Source: Planctomycetales bacterium
GTDB taxonomy: Bacteria > Planctomycetota > Phycisphaerae > SM23-33
NCBI GenBank assembly: GCA_030631125.1
Contig: DAOVLS010000075.1
Coordinates: forward strand, 1 to 8,882
Length of the DNA: 8,882 bases
Direction: 5' to 3'
Shown: positions 1 to 7,604 of the stretch, one piece after another
How positions within the stretch are numbered: position 1 is the first letter of the stretch
Layout of the letters: every line of letters starts with the position of its first letter
Notes under the pieces: model-generated
The model's input: the letters and a program-made list of their open reading frames with translations, nothing else
Told to the model about the DNA's origin: nothing
The model's database searches: none
Made by a program: the position numbers and the translations under genes

Positions 1-1
1 G

Positions 2-718
2 AAGGTGCGTATCAATGGACACGTGGTCAGCCAGGCGGTGCTTGTGGCGGCGGGTTTTACGGCCGAGGGGCGGCGTGAGATTCTCGACTGGCGTGTGAGC
101 GACAGCGAATCGGAGGCCACCTGGGGCGAGATGTTCCGTGGCCTGAAGGACCGCGGCCTGAAGGGCCTGCGATTGATCGTCAGCGACGCTCACGGCGGGA
201 TCATCGCGGCGATGGCCAGGCATTTCCAGGGCGTTCCCTGGCAGCGTTGCCGTGTGCATTTCAAGCGTGAATTGGCCAGGAAGGTTTCTTATAAGGTGTT
301 CAAGGAACTGATGGGAGACATCAAGGCGGTCTTTGGGCCTGAGGAGCGTGCAGAGTGTTTGCGTCGCGGCGAGGAGATGGCCTGCAAGTGGGAATCTCGT
401 TATCCGGCGGTGGCGAAAATGCTTCGTGATGGCCTTGAGGATTGCCTGACGGTGTGTGATTTTCCTGAGCATCATCAGCGTCGTTTACGATCTACGAACA
501 TGCTTGAGAATCTGATGCGACGGCTGAAGAAGCGTACTCGGGTAGTTGGGGTGTTCCCGAACCGTTCGAGTTGCGATCGTTTGACAGGTGCGTTGCTGCT
601 GGAGGTTCACGAGCAGTGGGCCGTTGAGGAACGTGTTTATTATAACATGGAAAACGTAAGGTTTTCGGAATCGGCCTCATCGGGGCCGGTGGACGAGACA
701 GGCCGTCGCGTCGCCTGA
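2..718 (+). CDS. IS256-family (mutator-type) transposase, C-terminal part
   Basis: DDE-type transposase that moves its own insertion sequence by a copy-out, circle-forming route, as known for IS256. Only the C-terminal part is in the window: the frame is open to the left edge, and the GTG at 5 sits inside a conserved block (EKVR-type), so it is not the start. Counting from that GTG, visible marks are the second catalytic Asp (D61 in SDAH), the family's Cys-x2-His pair (C82, H85 in CRVHF) and the final catalytic Glu (E168 in MLENLMRRLKKRTR, followed by VGVFPN). The first catalytic Asp would lie just upstream of the window. No frameshift or stop interrupts the visible part, so the protein may be functional. 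Full-length relatives are about 400 residues; roughly 160 are missing here. Confidence 0.93.
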   Translation, partial: KVRINGHVVSQAVLVAAGFTAEGRREILDWRVSDSESEATWGEMFRGLKDRGLKGLRLIVSDAHGGIIAAMARHFQGVPWQRCRVHFKRELARKVSYKVFKELMGDIKAVFGPEERAECLRRGEEMACKWESRYPAVAKMLRDGLEDCLTVCDFPEHHQRRLRSTNMLENLMRRLKKRTRVVGVFPNRSSCDRLTGALLLEVHEQWAVEERVYYNMENVRFSESASSGPVDETGRRVA

Positions 719-763
719 ATCTCCAGTCGCCCCTCCGGGGCTCCTTCCGATTCAGGCGACGCG
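707..763 (+). terminator. Large stem-loop over the transposase stop codon
   Basis: A perfect 15-bp inverted repeat has its left arm at 707-721 and right arm at 749-763. The 27-base loop contains a second small hairpin, GCCCC-TCC-GGGGC (729-741). The transposase stop codon (716-718) lies in the left arm. There is no T-run directly after the stem, so this is not a textbook intrinsic terminator. It could end transposase transcription, block read-through into guaB, or be a structural part of the IS end. The pairing is seen directly; the role is inferred. Confidence 0.5.
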
Positions 764-805
764 GTTATGATCGAGGCAAACAAATTTACAGAAACTATGT
801 TGCAC

Positions 806-825
806 TACTCACGCCGGCGTGAGTA
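806..825. repeat. 20-bp perfect palindrome at the IS/chromosome junction
   Basis: The arms TACTCACGCC and GGCGTGAGTA are exact reverse complements with no spacer. The left five bases coincide with the predicted tip of the IS right end (806-810), and the right arm repeats that tip in inverted orientation at 821-825. It may be a palindromic insertion target, a terminator-like hairpin (a T-rich stretch follows at 826-839), or the abutted tip of a second, lost IS end. Confidence 0.6.
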
Positions 826-856
826 TTGTTTCTTTTACTTCGGAATTCGACATTCC

Positions 857-888
857 TTGTTCAATATTCAATATTCTTTTTTTATATT
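857..888 (+). promoter_or_regulatory. Possible guaB promoter in an AT-rich island
   Basis: The stretch 853-892 is strikingly AT-rich compared with the GC-rich surroundings and contains a tandem TTCAATA-type repeat at about 860-873. A TTGTTC at 857-862 and TTTATA at 881-886, with an 18-base spacer, could serve as -35 and -10 boxes. TATATT at 883-888 is an alternative -10. Neither pair is close to consensus, and promoter rules for this lineage are uncertain. Transcription would start near 893 and give a leader of about 95 bases before guaB. Confidence 0.28.
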
Positions 889-913
889 GACTACATCCTA
901 CCACTGCGGTTAG

Positions 914-2449
<1,536 letters not shown>

Positions 2450-2455
2450 GGCGAC

Positions 2456-3424
2456 ATGAAAGCCCGGACGTTCCGATATAAGAATCCTATCTACGGCCCG
2501 GCAATCGACGCCATCCGCGATTGCCAGATCACCGAAGTTGACGGCGTCTATTACCTGACAGGAACCAGCCCTCCGTTCTGGGGTAAAGACCGGGGTGAGT
2601 CGCCGAGTCCGGGCGTCAAATTGTACTCCTCGCCGGACCTGCTGAACTGGAAGTTTGAAACGTTCCTGATTGAGCGGGCCAGGCTGGACCCGGGCGTGTG
2701 GTATTACGACCGGTTCTGGGCGCCGGAAATCCACCGCAAGGATGGGCGGTTCTGGCTGACTTTCAACTGTCGCAACGAGACCGCCGATATTCCGTACCCT
2801 CATTCGGTCGGGCTGGCGGCGGCCGACAGCATCACCGGACCTTATGAAATCCTCACACACGACAAGCCCCTCATCGAGCGAGCGAATGACGCAACCCTGT
2901 TTACCGACGACGACGGCAGGACGTACATCTACACCACCGGCATCATGGGTTGGGAGGTGGACCTGGAGGCATGCAGGCTGATTGACGGGCCTTTTATCTG
3001 CTTTACTAAGGCGCCGGGATGCTGGGACGGCATCGGGATCGAGGGACCGTTCGTAATCAAACGGAACGGCGTGTATTATATGTTCTATTCATCATGGACG
3101 CGCGGCTACGAGGTCGGCTACGCGACCGCACCGCACCCCAAAGGGCCCTGGAAAAAGTACGAGGGCAACCCGATATTCGGGGCGCAGAACAGAAAAACCT
3201 GTGCAGGATACGGCGGCCGGTTCACGGGGAACCCGCCCGGCTGCCCGTACGCCGCGGTCGGGCATAACGCCATCTTCACAGGTCCGGACGGGCGAGACTG
3301 GATCGTCTGCCACTATCAGGAAACAGACAAGCCCGATTCCCTTGGCTTCGACCCGATCTGGTTCGAGGACGGCGTCGTCAGAACCAATGGGCCGACCTGG
3401 ACCGAACAGACAATCGAAATATGA
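2456..3424 (+). CDS. GH43-type glycoside hydrolase, cytoplasmic
   Basis: Probable five-bladed beta-propeller enzyme of glycoside hydrolase family 43, whose members are mainly arabinofuranosidases, xylosidases and arabinanases with inverting chemistry. The expected acidic triad can be placed: base D22 (IRDCQITEVDGVYYLTGTS), pKa-tuning D145 (NDATLFTDDDGRTYIY) and acid E196 (GIEGPFVIKRNGVYYMFYSS). H270 (VGHNAIF) matches the conserved His near the propeller centre. FWAPEIHRKDGRFWL (87-101) is also typical. At 322 residues it is a single catalytic domain with no extra binding module. It has no signal peptide or lipobox, so it probably acts on imported oligosaccharides. The ATG lies 6 bases after the guaB stop, with GGAG (2443-2446) inside the guaB end or AAGG (2448-2451) as ribosome-binding site. 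Substrate cannot be read from the sequence; a phosphorylase of the related GH130 group is less likely. Confidence 0.87.
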   Translation: MKARTFRYKNPIYGPAIDAIRDCQITEVDGVYYLTGTSPPFWGKDRGESPSPGVKLYSSPDLLNWKFETFLIERARLDPGVWYYDRFWAPEIHRKDGRFWLTFNCRNETADIPYPHSVGLAAADSITGPYEILTHDKPLIERANDATLFTDDDGRTYIYTTGIMGWEVDLEACRLIDGPFICFTKAPGCWDGIGIEGPFVIKRNGVYYMFYSSWTRGYEVGYATAPHPKGPWKKYEGNPIFGAQNRKTCAGYGGRFTGNPPGCPYAAVGHNAIFTGPDGRDWIVCHYQETDKPDSLGFDPIWFEDGVVRTNGPTWTEQTIEI

Positions 3425-3465
3425 TTTACCGGTCGGGTAATTCCGGACAGTAAGGGGAGCAAAAG

Positions 3466-5109
3466 ATGTACAAATGGGGTATTTTACTGGTTGTAATGGC
3501 TTCGTCTTTGGTCGGATGTCGGGATGATCGCAGCGGCACCCCAACACAAGCGAAGAAGGCGAGCAAGACAAAGGCTCCCGCCGCCCCCAGATGGCTTTGC
3601 GCCGCACCCGGGGCAAGCGGACAGATAGGCCTGAGCTGGAGACTTGACGCCGACCCGAAACGGGATGGATACAACGTCTATCGAAGCACGAATTCCGTTT
3701 CAGGATACGCCAGAATAAACAACAACCAGATAACGACCACAAGTTACGTCGATTCAGGCGTTTCTAACGGGACGACTTACTATTATATAGTAAAGGCTGC
3801 CGGTAAGAAGGGGGCAGAGTCGCCTGAATCCAATAAGACAAAGGCCACAGCCACATCGGATTCCGCCAAATTCAACCGCGTCCTGACCATCAACCATGGA
3901 GAGGACTGCTGGGGACGGGTCGGCGACCTGAACAACGACGGGAAAATAGACTTCCTCTTCCAGAAAGGTCCCGTATATATCAAGGCATACGACCATACCG
4001 GAAAACTCATGTGGCAGAAGACCATGAACAGCCCGGACGCATGGGGACATCGCAGTTGGCGCATGCACCCCCAGCCTACCGTGATATGGGACATAGACCG
4101 GGACGGAAAGAACGAGGTTATCTGCGGCAACTACTACGAAGGCGGAAAATACCACGTCGCCATCATTGACGGGGCCACGGGAAAGATAAAAAAGAAGAAA
4201 GAGTTGCCCAAAGGCATACTCAGACTGGAAGTCGGCAGTGTGGCGAATCTTAGAGGGACGGCCAAGCCACAGGATTTCGTATTAAGTTCATCGCTGGGCA
4301 AGGACTACACAAGAAGAATCTATGCCTTCGACAACAATCTGAACCTTCTGTGGACCTGGACAAATGACGACAAGTATGGCGAACAATGCCATCGATACAA
4401 AGTGGGTGATGTGGACTATGACGGTAAAGACGAGGTCTGCGTCGGCGAGATAATGTTGAACGGCGACGGCACGGTGCGATGGGTGCTGGACCGCAGCCGG
4501 ATTCATCAGGACAGCATCGACATTGTAGAACTGGACGGCGATAAGTCCAACGGCAGAGAGGTTCTTGTAGGCTACAACAGTCCCGCAAGTAAATTGATGT
4601 GCATCAACGGTCCGGACGGAACGCTCAGGTGGGAAAAGAGTTTTAAAGAAGGCGGCAGAAACCACTGCGTGCACAACATGGAGCCGTATGAGTTTGACGC
4701 GAAACGCCCCGGAAAGGAAATCTTCTTTTTCGCAAAGGTAATCAGCAAGTTCATCCTGTTGGACAAGGACGGCTCCGAGATATGGCGAAGAAAAGCAGAC
4801 AGGGATAACGAAGGCAACAGCATCTACTGGCGCGGAGGGCGGGAGGCGGACATAATCGGCGTCAGCAGGATTATAGACTCGCGCGGGAAGGTGATAAGCA
4901 CCAGGCCTGATCCTCATACTTCCGAGATGTACCTTTTCATCTCGGGGGATGTAATCGGAGACTATCGCGAGGAATATTTTGCAGCCGACAAAAGCGGCAA
5001 GATACACCTCTACAGCAACGTATCCTTCAATCCGACAAGCAGGAAGTCGTTTTGGGAAACCGATCCGGACAGGGTATGGGTAAAATATGTGAATACCGAC
5101 GACTACTAA
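3466..5109 (+). CDS. Lipoprotein: fibronectin III domain plus calcium-type beta-propeller, rhamnogalacturonan lyase-like
   Basis: Predicted surface or periplasmic lipoprotein. Residues 1-18 form a signal peptide ending in the lipobox LVGC (Cys18), followed by a polar Lys/Ala/Pro linker. Residues about 40-130 are a fibronectin III domain (GYNVYRST, YVDSGVSNGTTYYYIVKA). The rest looks like a beta-propeller. Repeated strands end in W at GKLMWQK (179-185), LNLLWTW (292-298), GTVRWVL (335-341), GTLRWEK (385-391) and GSEIWRRK (436-443). Calcium-type loops are DLNNDGKID (154-162), DIDRDGKNE (209-217), DVDYDGKDE (315-323) and GDVIGDYREE (494-503). The D-x-D-x-DG loops and the late GD-REE segment recall PL11 rhamnogalacturonan lyases, but the protein stops soon after it, where I recall PL11 enzymes continuing. 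Lyase activity is therefore unproven and a binding role is possible. AGGGGAG (3453-3459), six bases before ATG, fixes the start. Confidence 0.72.
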   Translation: MYKWGILLVVMASSLVGCRDDRSGTPTQAKKASKTKAPAAPRWLCAAPGASGQIGLSWRLDADPKRDGYNVYRSTNSVSGYARINNNQITTTSYVDSGVSNGTTYYYIVKAAGKKGAESPESNKTKATATSDSAKFNRVLTINHGEDCWGRVGDLNNDGKIDFLFQKGPVYIKAYDHTGKLMWQKTMNSPDAWGHRSWRMHPQPTVIWDIDRDGKNEVICGNYYEGGKYHVAIIDGATGKIKKKKELPKGILRLEVGSVANLRGTAKPQDFVLSSSLGKDYTRRIYAFDNNLNLLWTWTNDDKYGEQCHRYKVGDVDYDGKDEVCVGEIMLNGDGTVRWVLDRSRIHQDSIDIVELDGDKSNGREVLVGYNSPASKLMCINGPDGTLRWEKSFKEGGRNHCVHNMEPYEFDAKRPGKEIFFFAKVISKFILLDKDGSEIWRRKADRDNEGNSIYWRGGREADIIGVSRIIDSRGKVISTRPDPHTSEMYLFISGDVIGDYREEYFAADKSGKIHLYSNVSFNPTSRKSFWETDPDRVWVKYVNTDDY

Positions 5110-5206
5110 CGCCGCGCTTCAGCACGACGGTAAATAAGGCGAGCCGGAAATCATAAGCAGTCAAGATACACTTGTCGATGGTATCGAAGAATAAGGGAAG
5201 AAAAAC

Positions 5207-6769
5207 ATGAACCGATGGACAATTTTACTGTTAGTAACGACTGCTGTGTTTATCGGATGCAAGGCAAAGATGAAAGACAATGCGACATCCCGTGTTTCCG
5301 GCAAACTCGAGCAGAGGAAGCAAAAGGTTATCGACCTTCGAGCAGGCAGTCCGATCAGAGAGGACGATCCGCTTTTCGACAGTTACGAGGTAGAGGCTGC
5401 CAATTCACTTGCCCGACTGGCCAAGGGGGTGGACCTTGCCGGTGCAAACGACTACTTCGGGAAGTGGGGCCCCACCCGCGACCGGAGCCAGAACCATGAC
5501 AACTTCACCTACACCTATTGGATTCGTGCGTATTTTCTGTATAAGGACACCGACAGGCTCAAAGCCAATGCAAAGGCGAGGATGCTTACCAAGATAGGCA
5601 CGCAGTGGAGGAACTACTGGCCTGCTTCCACCGAGAACCACAGCATGGCTCACGGTTCGAACATCTACCTCGCCCGCCAGTTGTACGGGGACGATCTGGC
5701 CCACATAAGGTCCTGGCTTATCGAGAGGTTCACCGGCAAAGCCAGGAAAGGGTGGTGGGAGTTCAATTCGCCCTGCTATATCAACATCTCGATGATGGGC
5801 ATCTGGAACCTTGCGGACTTCGCCGAAGACCCGGTGATCAAGAAACTGGCGACGATGACACTGGACTGGCTGCTCGCTGAATTCGCAGCCGAGAGCCTCA
5901 ACGTCCGTCGCGGCGGCCCCTTCCACAGAGGCTACATGGGGCAACTCGACAGGCAAAACGATATAAGCGGTATGGTCTTCTTTGGTCAGGGGGGGAGTAT
6001 CCACGCCGCACTTACGAACTACCGCCCTCCGAAGGTCATCGTCGATATCGCTCTGGACAAGGCCGGCAAGGGCGACTATGTGCTTAAGGCAAGGCGCCCC
6101 AAAGGCGACATTTACTACTACGTTACGCCGGAATTCGTCCTGGCTTGCGCCCAGAACGGCGGAAGGCTCGGCAAGATCGGCACCGGCGGCGTCGAGGGCA
6201 ACCGCTACGGCGACCAGAGATGGAATCTCTCCTTCGGATCAGACCCAAAAGCGGTAATCCACTCCGAAAGCGAAGGCAAGCCCTGCCAGTACAAGAATAT
6301 CCTCGTCATAAATACACGGGGCAAGCCGCTGAAATACGCCGTCCTGCTCGGTAGGGACTTCGAGATCAACCAGACTGACGGGAAGTGGAGGTTCATCAAG
6401 GAAGGCGGCACGTATGCTGCGATACACTGTCAGCAAAGTCTCTACCTCTTTGAAGTCCGCCTGGCCCGCGACTACGGCTCGTTCAAAGACTTCAAAAACG
6501 ACATAAAGGACAACCCGCTGACCGGAAGCGATCCCTATGTCTATACCAGCACGCTGGGCGATACGATAGAATTCAAGTCCTCCGCCCCGCACATTACCAA
6601 GGTCAACGGAAAAAACTACACCACGAGCGGATACAGGCTCTTTGACTCACCGTTCGTCAATTCCGACTACGACAGCGGCTACGTTGTCATACAAAAAGGT
6701 GACAGGCAACTCATCCTGGACTTCAGAGACAGCGAGAATCCCAAAAGAGAGATAAGGACGGCGCCATGA
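5207..6769 (+). CDS. Lipoprotein with probable alpha/alpha-toroid and beta-sandwich domains, possible polysaccharide lyase
   Basis: Predicted envelope lipoprotein of 520 residues. The signal peptide ends in FIGC with Cys18, as in the preceding lipoprotein. Residues about 55-270 look all-helical, with aromatic- and His-rich loops: NHDNFTYTYW (96-105), WPASTENHSMAHGSN (138-152), EFNSPCYINISMMGIWNLADFAED (185-208) and RRGGPFHRGY (234-243). This arrangement recalls the catalytic toroids of heparinase or alginate lyase-type enzymes, where Asn, His and Tyr do the work; N144, H145 and Y191 are candidates. Residues about 275-515 are beta-rich, fitting the sandwich that follows such toroids. I do not recognise a named family, so lyase activity is a hypothesis from fold-like features and neighbours. 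The start is supported by AAGGGA (5193-5198), eight bases before ATG. The stop overlaps an ATG (ATGA, 6766-6769) that opens only a nine-codon frame. Confidence 0.6.
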   Translation: MNRWTILLLVTTAVFIGCKAKMKDNATSRVSGKLEQRKQKVIDLRAGSPIREDDPLFDSYEVEAANSLARLAKGVDLAGANDYFGKWGPTRDRSQNHDNFTYTYWIRAYFLYKDTDRLKANAKARMLTKIGTQWRNYWPASTENHSMAHGSNIYLARQLYGDDLAHIRSWLIERFTGKARKGWWEFNSPCYINISMMGIWNLADFAEDPVIKKLATMTLDWLLAEFAAESLNVRRGGPFHRGYMGQLDRQNDISGMVFFGQGGSIHAALTNYRPPKVIVDIALDKAGKGDYVLKARRPKGDIYYYVTPEFVLACAQNGGRLGKIGTGGVEGNRYGDQRWNLSFGSDPKAVIHSESEGKPCQYKNILVINTRGKPLKYAVLLGRDFEINQTDGKWRFIKEGGTYAAIHCQQSLYLFEVRLARDYGSFKDFKNDIKDNPLTGSDPYVYTSTLGDTIEFKSSAPHITKVNGKNYTTSGYRLFDSPFVNSDYDSGYVVIQKGDRQLILDFRDSENPKREIRTAP

Positions 6770-6791
6770 GTTTATTGGGGACCTACCGAAA

Positions 6792-6907
6792 ATGAATAAA
6801 TGGTTATCCTGCTGCTTGTAATGGCTGCTTCCATAGCCGGACGTGCTGATGATGGCTGGTATCCGCTCAGCGCGTTCGAGGTTGCATCCGAAAGAAACAC
6901 GTATTGA
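6792..6907 (+). pseudogene. Broken start of a third lipoprotein gene
   Basis: ATG at 6792 opens with MNKW, closely matching the MYKW and MNRW starts of the two upstream lipoproteins. One base is then missing: only TT stands at 6804-6805, where codon 5 should be. From 6806 the shifted frame reads ILLLVMAASIAGRADDGWYP and on to a TGA at 6905-6907, 33 codons in all. Aligned with the neighbours, the lipobox Cys18 codon (TGT or TGC) is here CGT, giving Arg. The gene thus has a frameshift, a lost lipidation cysteine and an early stop, with almost nothing of the mature protein left. A GGGG at 6777-6780 is a weak ribosome-binding site. It is best read as a decayed paralogue; a short functional leader peptide is less likely. 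Without the frame correction the product would be only nine residues. Confidence 0.65.
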
Positions 6908-6967
6908 CGGATGCGGGACGAAAAGATACCCTCGTTGTCGATATAATACATCGAGGAGAGCGGAACG

Positions 6968-7474
6968 ATGAAACGATTAACTTTATTGCTGGTGATAACG
7001 GTTGCGGGCGCCGTCGGATGTCAGGGTCCGCAGTTCAGTTCGGAGCCGTTGGGCGAGGTCGATTACGCAGAAGCATTCAGGGCCGGTAAGCGGGTTATGG
7101 CGCAATATTTTTCCATCGCCTCTGCCGACGCAGAATCGGGTAAAATCGTCAGCAGGCCAAAGGCGGTCGATGCCGCCAGGGACCGCCTGCTGGGTTCCAC
7201 CCCCGCCCGGAAGATCGCGCAGATACACATCCGCCAAAAGGGAGAAATGGTGTTCGCCGACGTTCGAGTGTACATCCAGAGACAGGACGTAGAAGCGTTT
7301 CGGCAAATGCAGCCTATAACTGTCGATAACGATGTGCCGAACCGGACGCCCGCCGAAGAAGCCACCGTTGATACCGCCGAGCAGGACCAGACCTGGCCGA
7401 CTACCGGACGCGACCACCAACTCGAACAGACTATAATCGCCGACCTGCTCAGGACGCTGAAAAAGAGTAAATAG
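6968..7474 (+). CDS. Small lipoprotein of unknown function
   Basis: 168-residue predicted lipoprotein. The signal peptide MKRLTLLLVITVAGAVGC ends in the lipobox AVGC at Cys18, the same length as in the two larger lipoproteins upstream. The mature part starts with a polar linker and DYAEAFRAGKRVMAQYFSI (32-50), which could be a helix. IVSRP and a strand-helix-strand pattern follow (KIAQIHIRQKGEMVFADVRVYIQRQDVE, about 82-109), then an acidic, low-complexity tail (about 120-148) and a basic C-terminal helix ending KKSK. No catalytic motif is visible and I do not recognise the family; an envelope-assembly or structural role is a guess. GAGGAGAG (6953-6960), seven bases before ATG, supports the start. 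It follows the broken lipoprotein gene by 60 bases, and a hairpin lies directly after its stop. Confidence 0.82.
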   Translation: MKRLTLLLVITVAGAVGCQGPQFSSEPLGEVDYAEAFRAGKRVMAQYFSIASADAESGKIVSRPKAVDAARDRLLGSTPARKIAQIHIRQKGEMVFADVRVYIQRQDVEAFRQMQPITVDNDVPNRTPAEEATVDTAEQDQTWPTTGRDHQLEQTIIADLLRTLKKSK

Positions 7475-7476
7475 TT

Positions 7477-7531
7477 AAAGGCTGGGACGGAGCCCGCCAA
7501 AGGCGGATAAACTTCGTAGAGTCCCACCTTT
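7477..7531 (+). terminator. Bulged stem-loop after the small lipoprotein gene
   Basis: AAAGG-C-TGGGAC (7477-7488) pairs with GTCCCA-CCTTT (7521-7531), giving 11 pairs with a single bulged C. Inside is a second hairpin, CCGCC-AAA-GGCGG (7494-7506). It begins three bases after the lipoprotein stop codon (7472-7474), and T-rich sequence lies on and after its descending arm, so it probably ends the lipoprotein transcript or stabilises its 3' end. The T-run is short, so intrinsic termination is not certain. Confidence 0.5.
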
Positions 7532-7568
7532 CTTAAATTGCCGGAACTTCGTTTCACTTCGTCCCGGC
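7511..7568. repeat. Intergenic repeat with three ACTTCGT copies and a second hairpin
   Basis: The heptamer ACTTCGT occurs at 7511-7517, 7546-7552 and 7556-7562. The last two lie in the loop of another inverted repeat, GCCGG (7540-7544) with CCGGC (7564-7568). GTCCC follows soon after or overlaps two of the copies (7521-7525, 7561-7565). With the preceding bulged hairpin this makes almost the whole gap 7475-7590 repetitive and foldable, as in dispersed intergenic palindromic elements. No coding sequence is apparent here. Confidence 0.45.
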
Positions 7569-7604
7569 CTGGTTAATCTTGCGGGATAACGAAAGGAAAA
7601 GATT

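Larger units (their letters stand above)
1..810 (+). mobile_element. Right-hand part of an IS256-family insertion sequence
   Basis: The window opens inside an insertion sequence. It contains the C-terminal part of an IS256-type transposase (stop at 716-718), a hairpin overlapping that stop, and a probable right terminal inverted repeat at about 782-810. The repeat carries the TTTACA-GAAA core and ends in GCACTACTC, which resembles IS256-family ends as I remember them. The left end and the first part of the gene lie outside the window, so the matching left repeat and the target duplication cannot be checked. The boundary at 810 is therefore inferred. It falls in the left arm of a 20-bp palindrome (806-825), which makes the exact end uncertain by several bases. 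Confidence 0.72.

Noticed and set aside
842..856. GGAAT/ATTCC inverted repeat before guaB
   Set aside because: Five-base arms with a 5-base spacer are too short to support an operator call.
3426..3440. TTACC/GGTAA mini-hairpin between GH43 and the propeller lipoprotein
   Set aside because: Only 5 pairs and no T-run; this is expected by chance, and the genes are probably cotranscribed.
5110..5206. 97-base gap between the two large lipoprotein genes
   Set aside because: Searched for hairpins and promoter boxes; only a 4-bp CAAG/CTTG pairing (5162-5174) and the ribosome-binding site were found.
6942..6947. Perfect TATAAT box before the small lipoprotein gene
   Set aside because: No -35-like sequence lies at 16-18 bases, and a start near 6954 would put the ribosome-binding site at the very 5' end of the message.
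6904..7089. 61-codon plus-strand frame overlapping the start of the small lipoprotein
   Set aside because: It has no ribosome-binding site and runs out of frame through a clear lipoprotein signal peptide. Its first part could be a relic of the broken upstream gene, but nothing recognisable remains.
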